Origin: AP-16 sp036395835
Lineage (GTDB): Bacteria; Pseudomonadota; Alphaproteobacteria; Rhizobiales; Xanthobacteraceae
NCBI GenBank assembly: GCA_036395835.1
Contig: DASWCW010000113.1
Span: 1-64,000, forward strand
DNA: 64,000 bases
Direction: 5' to 3'
A model generated the notes under the pieces. That model worked only from the letters and a program-made list of their open reading frames with translations. It did no database searches and was not told where the DNA came from. Numbering within the stretch: the stretch's first letter is position 1; every line of letters begins with the position of its first letter. This document shows, in pieces, positions 1 through 8,674 of this stretch. The translations under genes were made by a program, and so were the position numbers.

Positions 1-16
1 GAGTATGGCTTTCGAG

Positions 17-50
17 ATCCCGGGTCTCGCCGCTTTGCGGCGGCCCGGGA
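17..50. repeat. Palindromic intergenic repeat (CCCGGG type)
   Basis: The inverted arms ATCCCGGG and CCCGGGAT enclose a second GC-rich stem-loop. The same design recurs at 15.5-15.65 kb and 19.54-19.65 kb, next to gene ends. This looks like a dispersed palindromic repeat family; it could also act as a terminator for the dehydrogenase gene that ends at 59 on the minus strand. Confidence 0.5.
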
Positions 51-58
51 TGACTTCG

Positions 59-1021
59 TCACTTCGGTCCGATCACCCGCACCGGCTTGCCGTCGATGAA
101 GGCGCGGATGTCCTCGACCGTCTGCCGATAGAAGATGCGAAAGGTGTCCTCGGTGACGTAGCCCAGATGCGGCGTGATCACCGCGTTCTCGACCTTGCGC
201 AGCGGATGGTCCGGCGGCAGCGGCTCGACGTCGTAGACGTCGAGCCCGGCGCCGGCGATGCGGCGCTCGCGCAGCGCACCAAGAAGCGCGGCCTCCTCGA
301 CGATCGGCCCGCGCGACGTGTTGACGAGAAATGCGCTGCACTTCATCAACCCCAATTCTTTTGCCCCGACGAGCCCCTTCGTGCGCGTGCTGAGCTGCAG
401 ATGGATGGTGATGAAATCGGCGCGACGGAACAGCTCGTCCTTCTCGACCCGCGCGGCACCGGCCTCGCGCGCCTTCTCTTCGGTCAGGTTCTGGCTCCAG
501 GCGATCAGCTGCATGCCCAACGCACGGCCGATCGCGGCGGCGCGCGTGCCCAAGCGGCCGAGCCCGACGATCCCCAAGGTCTTGCCGAACAGGTCGATGC
601 CGATCGTCTCCTGCCACCATGCGCCGGCTTTGAGCCGGGCGTGCTCGTGCCCGATTTTCCGCGCCAGCTCGAGCATGAGCCCGAAGGCGAGCTCGGCCGT
701 CGGATGCCCGGTCGATTCGGTGCCGCAGACGGTGACGTTGCGCTCGCGCGCGGCGGCCAGATCGATCGCCGCGTTTCGCATCCCGGTGGTGACCAGGAGG
801 CGGAGGTTCGGCAGACCCTCGAACACGGTCTGGGAAAACAAAGTACGCTCGCGCATCGCACAGACGATCGAGAATTTTTGCAGCTCCCGGATGACGCTGG
901 CCTCGTCCCCGAGCGGCCGCTGGAACACTTCGATCTCGACCTCGTTCGCGATCGGCGACCAATCGGCCATCTTCATCGCGACGTTCTGGTAATCGTCGAG
1001 CACGGCGCAGCGATGTTGCAT
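59..1021 (-). CDS. D-2-hydroxyacid dehydrogenase family protein
   Basis: This is a 320-residue NAD(P)-dependent D-2-hydroxyacid dehydrogenase, of the phosphoglycerate / glyoxylate / hydroxypyruvate reductase family, and is expected to be cytoplasmic. The nucleotide-binding motif GIVGLGRLG lies in the middle of the protein. It is followed by the family signature around LVNTSRGPIV, then GLDVYDVEPLP and the catalytic-region histidine in TPHLGYVTED. The start at 1021 was chosen because GAGGTGAG lies just upstream; the frame stays open further upstream but that part has no family similarity. The physiological substrate cannot be told from sequence. A tusA-like gene lies immediately upstream on the same strand, so co-transcription is possible. 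Confidence 0.88.
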   Translation of the reverse strand: MQHRCAVLDDYQNVAMKMADWSPIANEVEIEVFQRPLGDEASVIRELQKFSIVCAMRERTLFSQTVFEGLPNLRLLVTTGMRNAAIDLAAARERNVTVCGTESTGHPTAELAFGLMLELARKIGHEHARLKAGAWWQETIGIDLFGKTLGIVGLGRLGTRAAAIGRALGMQLIAWSQNLTEEKAREAGAARVEKDELFRRADFITIHLQLSTRTKGLVGAKELGLMKCSAFLVNTSRGPIVEEAALLGALRERRIAGAGLDVYDVEPLPPDHPLRKVENAVITPHLGYVTEDTFRIFYRQTVEDIRAFIDGKPVRVIGPK

Positions 1022-1068
1022 TTGCTCACCTCGTGGTGGATTCGCCGGTCGAGAATCTCTCATCGGCT

Positions 1069-1308
1069 TCAGGGCTTTCGCCCGCCGGCCTTGCGAATGC
1101 GGAAGACCAGAAGCCCGGAGTTCGCGCTGTTGGATTCGAGAACGTCGCCGGTCTCGCGGACGAGATTGGGAATGTCGATCGCGGTCAAGGGATCGGTGCA
1201 TTCGAGCACCAGCGCGTCCCCCGGCACCAGCTTGGCCAGCACCTTGCGCGCCTTGAGCGCGGGCAGGGGGCAGCGCAATCCGCGCAGATCGAGCGTCTGT
1301 TCGGCCAT
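1069..1308 (-). CDS. TusA/SirA-family sulfurtransferase-like protein
   Basis: This 79-residue protein of the TusA/SirA/YedF family is full length for the family. The family hallmark CPxP is present as C13-P-L-P16, after the usual N-terminal beta strand (LDLRGLR). Members relay persulfide sulfur, for tRNA thiolation or for molybdenum-cofactor and formate dehydrogenase maturation, or act in sulfur oxidation. A large formate dehydrogenase / Moco block lies 3 kb away, but a functional link is only inference. It lies 47 bases upstream of the dehydrogenase gene on the same strand. The paralogue type (TusA or YedF) cannot be settled here. Confidence 0.85.
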   Translation of the reverse strand: MAEQTLDLRGLRCPLPALKARKVLAKLVPGDALVLECTDPLTAIDIPNLVRETGDVLESNSANSGLLVFRIRKAGGRKP

Positions 1309-1429
1309 GGAGCGTCACCAGCATGCATCGTCCGGCTGGTCAAGGGCAGCGCGCTTGACCGCCGCCTCTCGTGCAAGCGAAGGTCCGCGAACGTCCGCTG
1401 GTTTTGCGCATCTTGCGGGAGTCTCGCGT

Positions 1430-2734
1430 ATGCGGCGGCTTGCGATCGCGGCTTGCGTCGTTCTTCTGCTTTCCCCGGCCGGCGCGCAGGCGCAGCTGCG
1501 CGGTCATGGCGGACCGGTGCGCGCGCTCGCGATCGCGCCCGACGGCGCAACCGCGATTTCCGGCAGCTTCGACGAAACGGCGATTGTTTGGTCGCTTCCC
1601 CGCAACGCGGCCGAGCAGGTGCTGCGCTTCCACGACGGCGCGGTCAACGCCGCGGTCATGCTCGCGGACGGCCGCGCCGCCACCGCCGGCGAGGACGGCC
1701 GCATCGCGATCTGGCGCTTCGGCAGCGAGCGGCCCGATGCGGTGCTCGCCGGACACAGCGCGCCGATCGCGGCACTCGCGGTCGCGCCGGACGGCAGGAG
1801 CATCGCGTCGGCGTCCTGGGACTACACCGTCCGGGTATGGCCGCTCGCCAGTGCCGATGCCGGCGGGGGCGGCGCGCCGCGCGTGCTCGAAGGCCATCAG
1901 CAGAACGTCAACGGCGTCGCGTTCCTGCCGGACGGCCGCGTGGTGAGCGCCGGCTACGATGCCGCCGTCCGAATCTGGTCCTTGGCGGCGCCAATGGAGT
2001 CACCGGAGATCATCACTTTGCCGAGCCCGCTCAATGCAGTGGCGGTCGCGCCGGACGGCGAGATCGTTGCGGCCGGAGCTGACGGCCGCCTGCATTTCCT
2101 GCGCGCCGGAAGCAAGCCGGGCGACGAAGTCGAAGCCCAGCCGACGCCGATCATCGCGGTCGCGATCTCGCCCGACGGCAAGCTCGTGGCGGCGTCGAGC
2201 ATCCGCGGCTCGGTCGCCATCATCGATCGCCGAAGCCGCAAGCTCGAGCGAACCTTGGTTGGGCCCGGGCTGCCGGTATGGTCGCTCGCGTTCTTTCCCG
2301 ACAATCGCACGCTGCTCACCGGCGGCACCGATCGCATGATCCGCCGCTGGGATGCGCAAACGGGGGAGCAATTCGGGTCGATCGCCCTCGGCGGGCCCGA
2401 GGATCCGCTCGCGGCGTTCGCGGGAGACCACGGCGCGGAAGTGTTTCGCGCCTGCGTCGCCTGTCACACCTTGCGGCCAGAGCAAGAGAACCGCGCCGGG
2501 CCGACGCTGTATGGAATTTTCGGCCGGCACATCGCCGCCGTGCCGGGCTATCGGTATTCCGAGGCGTTCCGGCACCTCGATATCGTCTGGACGCCGGAAA
2601 CGGTCGCGAAGCTGTTCGAGCTCGGGCCCGCGACGTTCACGCCGGGCACCAAGATGCCGGAGCAGCGCATCGGCTCGGCGGAGGACCGCGCTGCGCTGGT
2701 CGACTTTCTGGGGCGCGCGACCAAGCCCAGGTGA
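1430..2734 (+). CDS. Secreted WD40-repeat protein fused to cytochrome c
   Basis: This 434-residue protein has an N-terminal signal peptide (about residues 1-22, ending AQAQ). Six or seven WD40 blades follow, shown by recurring GHxxPVxALAxxPDG and xxVWxL patterns (about residues 25-320). A C-terminal class I cytochrome c domain comes last, with heme motif CVACH near residue 342 and a likely axial methionine in PGTKMPEQ. The layout implies a periplasmic beta-propeller carrying a covalently bound heme, so a redox role with a docking surface is likely. Proteins of this layout occur in Hyphomicrobiales, but I know of no assigned function. No partner gene is adjacent. The start was chosen for the complete signal peptide. 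Confidence 0.85.
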   Translation: MRRLAIAACVVLLLSPAGAQAQLRGHGGPVRALAIAPDGATAISGSFDETAIVWSLPRNAAEQVLRFHDGAVNAAVMLADGRAATAGEDGRIAIWRFGSERPDAVLAGHSAPIAALAVAPDGRSIASASWDYTVRVWPLASADAGGGGAPRVLEGHQQNVNGVAFLPDGRVVSAGYDAAVRIWSLAAPMESPEIITLPSPLNAVAVAPDGEIVAAGADGRLHFLRAGSKPGDEVEAQPTPIIAVAISPDGKLVAASSIRGSVAIIDRRSRKLERTLVGPGLPVWSLAFFPDNRTLLTGGTDRMIRRWDAQTGEQFGSIALGGPEDPLAAFAGDHGAEVFRACVACHTLRPEQENRAGPTLYGIFGRHIAAVPGYRYSEAFRHLDIVWTPETVAKLFELGPATFTPGTKMPEQRIGSAEDRAALVDFLGRATKPR

Positions 2735-2759
2735 GCACGCGCTCTCACGGCGCGAACGT

Positions 2760-3509
2760 TCATGCGGCGCGAACACCGGGAGGTAGCGCGCCTCGCGAGG
2801 AGGCCGCGCGCAACTTGGCAAGCGATGCGAGGTGCAGCAGGACCGAGAGCGGCACCGCGAACACCGGCACCGTCACCAGCGGAAACGCAGTGATGAGCTG
2901 GTTCGGCGCGTCGAGCGACAGGAGCTGGAACGGCGAGGGCGAGGTGAGGAATCCCATGGTCACGGCCACGACCAGGTCGAGAAGCCCGAACACGTTCCAG
3001 GCGAGCACGCGACGCTCGGCGCCGGGCTGCCGACGGGCGTAGCCCAGCGCCACGATCGGCGCGAGCAATCCCGTGAGCACATCGCCGATTCCGGCCGGCA
3101 GCGCGAACGCCCCGGGTATTTTTCCGGACGCGTACAAGACCAGGAAGATCACGCCGAGCACGCGGTACAGCTGGACGCCGACGAGCCAGGATAGCGGCAC
3201 CGCTTCGATCGTACGCCGCACGATCGGCACCAGCCACAGCGCGATGCCGACGAAGATCGGAAGAAAGACGCCGAACTGGATGGTGGGAAGACGATCCGAG
3301 GCGCCACGGAAGAAATCGAGCCACGCGAGCGCGACCGCCAGGGCGAACCATGCCGTCAACACGCCGGCAAACGTCCCGATCGTCCGGGAACCCAGCCCCA
3401 CGGGCCAATCGGCTGCTGCAAGGCTTTGGTGCAGACCGAGCAGGATGGCCGCGATGATCGCGATATCGGCGCCGAGCACGATGAAGGCGAGATAGGGCGG
3501 AATGCTCAT
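2760..3509 (-). CDS. Multi-pass membrane protein, unknown function
   Basis: This is a hydrophobic protein of about 249 residues with around six or seven predicted membrane spans; the first is at residues 5-27. I recognise no catalytic motif. A start at 3509 (MSIPPYL) is assumed; an alternative start at 3521 adds four residues. It is transcribed divergently from an HxlR-type regulator at 3612, and the region between them carries repeated AAGTxACTT sites, so this gene is probably the regulator's target. It could be a transporter-like or stress-related integral membrane protein. No specific function is claimed. Confidence 0.7.
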   Translation of the reverse strand: MSIPPYLAFIVLGADIAIIAAILLGLHQSLAAADWPVGLGSRTIGTFAGVLTAWFALAVALAWLDFFRGASDRLPTIQFGVFLPIFVGIALWLVPIVRRTIEAVPLSWLVGVQLYRVLGVIFLVLYASGKIPGAFALPAGIGDVLTGLLAPIVALGYARRQPGAERRVLAWNVFGLLDLVVAVTMGFLTSPSPFQLLSLDAPNQLITAFPLVTVPVFAVPLSVLLHLASLAKLRAASSRGALPPGVRAA

Positions 3510-3550
3510 GGCTTCCTCCATAGCGTCCCCGCCCGATAACTATTTCGTAG

Positions 3551-3579
3551 CAAGTTACTTGTCAAGAGAAAGTCACTTG
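3551..3579. promoter_or_regulatory. Tandem imperfect palindromes, candidate HxlR operator
   Basis: The site CAAGTTACTTG (3551-3561) is followed by AAAGTCACTTG (3569-3579), two copies of an AAGTNACTT inverted repeat. A further half site TGACTTG lies downstream. They sit between the divergent membrane protein and HxlR genes, the usual place for an autoregulatory operator. Direct binding is inferred. Confidence 0.5.
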
Positions 3580-3611
3580 CTTTTTCGAATTGACTTGCCT
3601 ACATTGCTCGC

Positions 3612-3929
3612 ATGGCAAACGGCTATGGTCAGGACTGCCCGGTCGCGCAGGCGCTCGATGTCGTCGGGGAGAAGTGGTCGCTTCTCATGCTTCGCGATCT
3701 GCTTCGCAAAGGGCCGCAGCGCTTTCAGGATTTTCAACGAGCGCTGCCGGGATTGGCCCCGAACACGCTGTCGGCGCGGCTGAAGTTGCTCGAAGCGCAG
3801 AACGTCCTCGGCAGCCGGCTCTACGAGAATCACCCCCCGCGGCAGGAGTATTTCTTGACCGAAAAAGGCAAGGCGCTCGGCCCGGTGCTCAAGGCGCTCC
3901 GCGCCTGGGGCGAGCGATACGGGGCATAA
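3612..3929 (+). CDS. HxlR-family winged-helix transcriptional regulator
   Basis: This 105-residue protein is a complete HxlR-type winged helix-turn-helix domain. It has the usual N-terminal cysteine (C9 in QDCPVAQAL), the GEKWSLLMLRDLL segment, the recognition region around PGLAPNTLSARLKLLE, and the wing YENHPPRQEYFLTEKGKAL. Family members sense electrophiles, redox state or small ligands and often control a divergently transcribed gene. That fits the membrane protein gene 90 bases away, with paired palindromes between them. The inducer is unknown. Confidence 0.9.
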   Translation: MANGYGQDCPVAQALDVVGEKWSLLMLRDLLRKGPQRFQDFQRALPGLAPNTLSARLKLLEAQNVLGSRLYENHPPRQEYFLTEKGKALGPVLKALRAWGERYGA

Positions 3930-4001
3930 TCGAGCCCGGCGTCGATCTTCGCGGCCGTGCAGTACATAGAGCGGAGGGGAGGTCGGGACTCCGGATTTTC
4001 G

Positions 4002-6050
4002 CTACGCGCCATCCGGGGTGCGTCGCGCCTTCGCGTCCCGCTCGCGCAAGTAATCATCGCTGGTGCGCGGGCGCGGACGCTCGCTCGCCGCGTAGGGGTC
4101 GAAGCCGGCCGCGGTGACCGCACCGACGCGGCAGTCCTCGCACATCTTCAGCACCTCGAGCCGGCTGTCGGGCCCGCTGAACATCCAGTGCTTGCCCTCG
4201 AGCTTGGCCGCTACCCGCTCGATCGTGCTCTTGGTGCCGAACGGCTTGCCGCAGCGGATGCAGCAGAACGGCTCCTCCTCTTTCAGCAGGCGCGCCGAGG
4301 CGCTCGCGGCGCGGAAATCGAGCTGCGGTTTGAGCGTGATCACCTTTTCCGGGCATGTCGCCTTGCATAGCCCGCATTGCACGCAGGCATCCTCGGCGAA
4401 ACGTAGACTCGGGCGCTCCGGATCGTCCATCAGCGCGCCGGTCGGACAGGCGGACACGCAGGCGAGGCACAGCGTGCAGCCCTCGGCGCGGACTTCCACG
4501 GCCCCGAACGGCGCGCCTTGCGGAAGCGCGATGATGTCGGCCGGCGCGGGCGCGGCGCGATTGAGCTCGCGCAGCGAAAGCCGCAGCAGATCGCGCTTTT
4601 GGCCGACCGGCTCGAAGCTCGCGGGCCGCGGGGCGGAAGCCGCAGTGTCGATGGCACGCAGCGCCTCGCCGAGCGCGAAGGGATCGTCGGTCTCGATCGT
4701 CGTGGCGCGCCCGGACCCGAAGCCCAGCCCCGCCAGAATCGGTTCGGCGAGCGCCAGCGTGCGGGCAAGACCCGAGACATCGTGGCGCGGCTTGGCGCGC
4801 AGCAGCAGGCGCAGCGCGGACGCGCCATACGCAAATGCGGCCGCGATCAGCTCGAGCCCGACCTGAGTCACTTCGTTGACCGCGAGCGGCAGCACGTTCG
4901 CGGGCAGGCCGTCGCCGTGGCGCGCCAACGCATCGATCAACGCCCCGCCGTGCTCGCCGTCATGGACCAGCAGGATCGGATCCTTGCCTCCCGACGTGCG
5001 ATAGACCGTGAGCAGAATGCGCAGCTTGCGCACCAATGCGTCCACCGGCGGGAGCGCGTAGGCCGCAGCGCCGGTCGGGCACACCGCGGCGCAGCTGCCG
5101 CACCCGGCGCATACGTTCTCGTCGATCGCGACGTGATCGCCGGCGGGCGCGATCGCACCGGTGGGGCAGAGATCGAGGCAGCGGGTGCAGCCGACGATCT
5201 TCGAGCGCGAATGGACGCACAGATCGTCCGTGAACGTGACGTAGCGCGGCTTGTCGAATGTGCCGACGAGATCGGCCGCGCGCAGGATTTTTCGCAGCAT
5301 CCCGGCTTCATCCCTGGGATCGGCGCGCAGGTAGCCTTCCCGCAGGTCGGCGGCGGGGAACAGCGCGGCGCCGCCGGAGAGATCGAGCAGGATATCGCAC
5401 TGGGCGGTGACGCCGTGGCGCGAAGGTCCGAACGCGAGCGCCGCGCGCGAGGAGGGGTCCGGAACGGCATAATCGTCGACCAAGATCTCGAAGCCGCCGA
5501 GGTGGCCCTTGGCGGACCGGATCGTGCCCTTCAGGATCGGAAACTCGGTCGTTTGCGGCGGCGCCACCGCGCCCGGCCGGGTCAGCAGCACGGTCACGTC
5601 GAGGCGGTCCTTGAGCAGGCGCGCCGCCTCGAGCGTACGCTCATCGCTGCCGTAGACGAGAGCAGTCCCCTCGCTCTCGAGGCTCACCAACGGGATCGCG
5701 GGCATCGGTTCGGCGGCGGCCGCGAGCAACGCGGCCATCTTCGGGCCGGCAGCGGCGCCCTCGGTCGACCAGCCCGCCGTCTCGCGAATGTTGGCGAAGG
5801 CGATCTCCGCCGCCTCGGCCGCCCCCTCCAGCTCGCCCGCGGCTTCCGAGAACAGCGGCGCCTCCTGCGTGCAAGCGACCGTCATGGCGCCGCCCGCCGC
5901 CGCGGCGGCACGGAATTTCTCGAGCTCGGCCCGGCACAATTGCTGCGCCGTCTCGAGCGAGCCGCCGGGACAGCCGCGGCGCACCGCCTCGGCATCGAGC
6001 ACGATGGTGCCCTCGCAGGAGCACAAGAAAATCTTGCGCGAATGGGACAT
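4002..6050 (-). CDS. Polyferredoxin-like 4Fe-4S protein of the formate dehydrogenase cluster
   Basis: This 682-residue iron-sulfur protein has two pairs of ferredoxin-type motifs. CTRCLDLCPTGA and CAGCGSCAAVCPTGA lie near residues 280-330; CTLCLACVSACPTGA and CVQCGLCKATCPE lie near 510-570. Two further cysteine pairs follow (CCIRCGKPF and CEDC). Short N-terminal cysteine motifs are also present (FLCSCEG). The start at 6050 has GGGAGA upstream. It lies divergent to a run of formate dehydrogenase accessory genes, so I infer an electron-transfer or maturation role for that enzyme. No signal peptide is seen, so it should be cytoplasmic. Its exact partner is unknown. Confidence 0.85.
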   Translation of the reverse strand: MSHSRKIFLCSCEGTIVLDAEAVRRGCPGGSLETAQQLCRAELEKFRAAAAAGGAMTVACTQEAPLFSEAAGELEGAAEAAEIAFANIRETAGWSTEGAAAGPKMAALLAAAAEPMPAIPLVSLESEGTALVYGSDERTLEAARLLKDRLDVTVLLTRPGAVAPPQTTEFPILKGTIRSAKGHLGGFEILVDDYAVPDPSSRAALAFGPSRHGVTAQCDILLDLSGGAALFPAADLREGYLRADPRDEAGMLRKILRAADLVGTFDKPRYVTFTDDLCVHSRSKIVGCTRCLDLCPTGAIAPAGDHVAIDENVCAGCGSCAAVCPTGAAAYALPPVDALVRKLRILLTVYRTSGGKDPILLVHDGEHGGALIDALARHGDGLPANVLPLAVNEVTQVGLELIAAAFAYGASALRLLLRAKPRHDVSGLARTLALAEPILAGLGFGSGRATTIETDDPFALGEALRAIDTAASAPRPASFEPVGQKRDLLRLSLRELNRAAPAPADIIALPQGAPFGAVEVRAEGCTLCLACVSACPTGALMDDPERPSLRFAEDACVQCGLCKATCPEKVITLKPQLDFRAASASARLLKEEEPFCCIRCGKPFGTKSTIERVAAKLEGKHWMFSGPDSRLEVLKMCEDCRVGAVTAAGFDPYAASERPRPRTSDDYLRERDAKARRTPDGA

Positions 6051-6153
6051 GAAATCTCCCGGCGGCAGGCTTCCCGCCGCCCGCCGCCTGCGGTCTCTAG
6101 CCAGTCGCAGGGCCAAGCTATAATTGTGGCAATTCAAAAGTACAGGAGTATCG

Positions 6154-6909
6154 ATGTCGCTGGATGCCCGCATGCGCACTCCGTTTGCGCCAAAACTCGA
6201 CCTGCCGCCGGCGTTTCGGCTGGTTAGTCTGAGGGAGATCGGCGACGCATTTGCGCACGCGCAGAAAATTGCGGCGGCCGAGGGCGCCGGTACCCTGGTC
6301 TGGGTCGGCCGCTTCGACGTCGTCGAGTTCGCGGTCGTGCTCGAGCCCGAGGAGCCGCTCGCGCAGGCGCGCCGCGCGTTCTATGCGGGGATGGCGGCGC
6401 TGGTCGATGCCCTGTCGGTCCATGCGCCGCCGGAAAAGCCGATCCATGTGGATTGGCCGGATGCGATCCGGGTCGACGGCGGGCTGGTCGGCGGCGGGCG
6501 CCTGGCGTGGCCCAAAGGCGCCCGCGAGAATCGTCCCGCGCCCTGGCTGGTGTTCGGCGCGATGATCCGCACCGTGGAGATGACCGAGCGTAAGCCCGGC
6601 TTGCTGCCGCTCGGGGCCGCACTCGAGGAGGAAGGATTTCACGATCTCGGATCCGGCCAGGTGGTGGAAAGCTTTGCGCGGCATCTGATGGTGCTGACCG
6701 ACGCCTGGCAGGAGGCCGGGTTCCCCAGCGTGGGCGAATCCTATCTTTCGCGGATTGCGGCCCAGAGCGGAGTCGAGCGCTCGATCGATCGCGCCGGCGA
6801 CCTGCTGGTGCGCCGCGCAGGGGAGCGCGAGATCGACAAACGTCGACTGCTCCCCGCGCTCGCGGTGCCGTCGTGGCTCGATCCGCAAACGGGAGCCCCG
6901 CGCGCATGA
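6154..6909 (+). CDS. Biotin/lipoate-protein ligase-like protein (DUF4444 type)
   Basis: This 251-residue protein resembles the biotin/lipoate A/B ligase-like family of alphaproteobacteria. It has an RxDVVEF-like strand, a VDWPDAIRVDGGLVGGGRLAW core and a C-terminal domain ending in PSWLDPQTG, like the DUF4444 tail I recall. The start was chosen for AGGAG eight bases upstream. No biotin- or lipoyl-acceptor gene lies beside it, so its substrate is open; the linked genes suggest a function tied to formate dehydrogenase. It overlaps the next gene by ATGA, which indicates translational coupling. Confidence 0.7.
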   Translation: MSLDARMRTPFAPKLDLPPAFRLVSLREIGDAFAHAQKIAAAEGAGTLVWVGRFDVVEFAVVLEPEEPLAQARRAFYAGMAALVDALSVHAPPEKPIHVDWPDAIRVDGGLVGGGRLAWPKGARENRPAPWLVFGAMIRTVEMTERKPGLLPLGAALEEEGFHDLGSGQVVESFARHLMVLTDAWQEAGFPSVGESYLSRIAAQSGVERSIDRAGDLLVRRAGEREIDKRRLLPALAVPSWLDPQTGAPRA

Positions 6910-7457
6910 AGCTGCTGCGAACCATTCGGCTCGATGCGTCCGACACCTTCGTGTTCGAACGTGCCGCGCAGCCCGGCGAATGGGCGGTTCCCGGCGCCTT
7001 CGTGTTTCTCGACGCCGATCCCGCAACGCTCGAGGGCAAGGCACGCACGGCGTTTCGCAGCGGCTTTCTCGGCGTCTCGAGCCTCGGCTGGTCGACGCTG
7101 GTGCAAGTCGTCGAGGCGGGCGAGGAAAACCGCCGGGCCGCGATCGAGACATTGGCAGCGCGGCTTTGCGAGCGCTTCGGCGCGCCGGACCTCGAGACGG
7201 CGCGGAGCGCGGCCGCCGAGGAGGTCGCCTTTGCCGCATCGCTCGCGGAACATCCACTCGATACGTTGATCGCCATGCACCGAACGCACCAGGACGGCGA
7301 GATCCGCGAGATGTTTCGCACGCTGCGCCCGCGCGCCGGCGCAAAGCCGCTGCGCGCGTTCGCGTTCCTTCAGGTCGAAGGCGAGGAGGAGGGCACAGGC
7401 GAGCAGGTGGATCTTCTCGCGCTCGGCACCGAAAGCAGGACGCGCTCGGATGATTGA
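6906..7457 (+). CDS. DUF6505-type protein of the formate dehydrogenase cluster
   Basis: This 183-residue protein starts with an ATG that overlaps the previous stop (ATGA). I recall relatives annotated as DUF6505, encoded beside formate dehydrogenase accessory genes; no function is established. Visible features are an N-terminal LLRTIRLDASDTFVFERAA segment, a PGEWAVPGAFVFL segment, and an acidic C-terminus. There is no signal peptide, membrane span or cysteine-rich motif. The name should be taken as a family label only. Confidence 0.65.
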   Translation: MKLLRTIRLDASDTFVFERAAQPGEWAVPGAFVFLDADPATLEGKARTAFRSGFLGVSSLGWSTLVQVVEAGEENRRAAIETLAARLCERFGAPDLETARSAAAEEVAFAASLAEHPLDTLIAMHRTHQDGEIREMFRTLRPRAGAKPLRAFAFLQVEGEEEGTGEQVDLLALGTESRTRSDD

Positions 7458-7488
7458 GGCGGATCGGTTTGCGCTTCGCATGCCTCTG

Positions 7489-7618
7489 GCGCCTCCCTCC
7501 CTCGCTTGCGGGGGAGGGGTGGGGAGGGGGCAGACGTTCGCGGTGAGCCTACTTACCCCCTCCCGCCTCACGCGCGTCGCACGTGAGGCGACCTCCCCCC
7601 CAAGCGGGAGAGGTAGCC
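7489..7618. repeat. Dispersed palindromic repeat (CTCTCCC / GGGAGAG family)
   Basis: A GC-rich block runs from CCTCCCTCC... to ...GCGGGAGAGG, with self-complementary arms and an internal palindrome of CGCCTCACG type. The same family recurs at about 14.38, 21.86, 30.53, 30.94 and 42.15 kb. Here it separates two co-directional genes of the formate dehydrogenase accessory operon and fills most of the 207-base gap. Confidence 0.7.
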
Positions 7619-7664
7619 GGCGCAAGCGGACAAGCTCGCGCTGGAGCCGCACCGGGGAAGTGCC

Positions 7665-8672
7665 ATGAAAGACTTCTGGCTCTCCTGCGGGCACCATCTG
7701 CTCGACCGCGGCGAGGGCGGCGGGCTCTTGGTGACCGACGAGTTCCTGAAGGTCTATCTGGCAAGGCCCGAGCTGGCGCCGCCGCCGGAAGCGTGTGCGG
7801 CGGAGCAGGCGCTGCACCATCTGCTGCTCGATCATCCGCGCCGCACGGTCGCCGCCGGCGAGATCGCCGCGATTGCCGATGCGGATGCCCGGGAGAACTG
7901 GGAGCTGCTGGTCGCATTCCGCGATCACCTGCTGGCGCATCCCACGCTCGAGGCGTCGTATCTGGCACTGGCGCGCAACGGGGTCGGCAACACGCCGCCA
8001 CTTTTCCTCAATCAATTGATGCACGTGATCCTGCGCAATGCGCTCGACGCCTGCGAGGATCCATTCGTGCTGCGCGCGGCCGAGCTCATGTTCCGGCCGC
8101 AGCGCATCACGATGCACGACGGCGCGCTGCTTGCGGCCGACGAGGAGCTGATCGCCGGCAAGAGCGGTGCGCCGGTCTCGCCGTTGGTCTCGATGCTGGG
8201 TCTGCCGGGTCCGGACGCGATCGACGTGCTCAACGAGGACAATGCGGGGAGCTATTGGGAGCGCAGCGATCGCTTCGATTTCGCCCTCGATCTCACGGCG
8301 GGACGGCGGGGACACGCCGCGCTCGCGCAGGTGATTAGCGCTTTCCTGCGCCATATGCTGGCGATCGAGGCCGAAGTCGAGCCGATGATCGAGCTGCGCA
8401 ATGCGCCGCTTGCCTGGTATGTCGGGCTCGACGCGGCCGCGACCAAGATCGGCGATCAATTGTGGGATGGCGGCGAGCTCGACGCCGCGACCGCCGGGCG
8501 CGTGCTCGGGCTCTATCGCGTGACGTTCCGCGATGCTGCACGCCTCGCACCGCAGCTCGCGGCGGAGGGGATTTATTTGATCCTGGCGATGACGTCCGAC
8601 GGCACGCTTCGGGTCAAGCCGCAGAATCTCGTGGTCGGGCTGCCGATCCGTTCGCCGGAGAGGGTGAGCTGA
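7665..8672 (+). CDS. DUF6352-type protein of the formate dehydrogenase cluster
   Basis: This 335-residue soluble protein begins MKDFWLSCGHHLLD, a conserved opening of a family I recall as DUF6352, found in formate dehydrogenase loci. It is largely alpha-helical by composition, with no membrane span and no redox motif. One C-H-H group near the N-terminus (C9, H10, H11) could bind metal, but this is speculation. The gene sits between the DUF6505-type and DUF3305 genes and is followed two bases later by the next start. A role in assembly or maturation of the enzyme is inferred from context only. Confidence 0.7.
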   Translation: MKDFWLSCGHHLLDRGEGGGLLVTDEFLKVYLARPELAPPPEACAAEQALHHLLLDHPRRTVAAGEIAAIADADARENWELLVAFRDHLLAHPTLEASYLALARNGVGNTPPLFLNQLMHVILRNALDACEDPFVLRAAELMFRPQRITMHDGALLAADEELIAGKSGAPVSPLVSMLGLPGPDAIDVLNEDNAGSYWERSDRFDFALDLTAGRRGHAALAQVISAFLRHMLAIEAEVEPMIELRNAPLAWYVGLDAAATKIGDQLWDGGELDAATAGRVLGLYRVTFRDAARLAPQLAAEGIYLILAMTSDGTLRVKPQNLVVGLPIRSPERVS

Positions 8673-8674
8673 GC

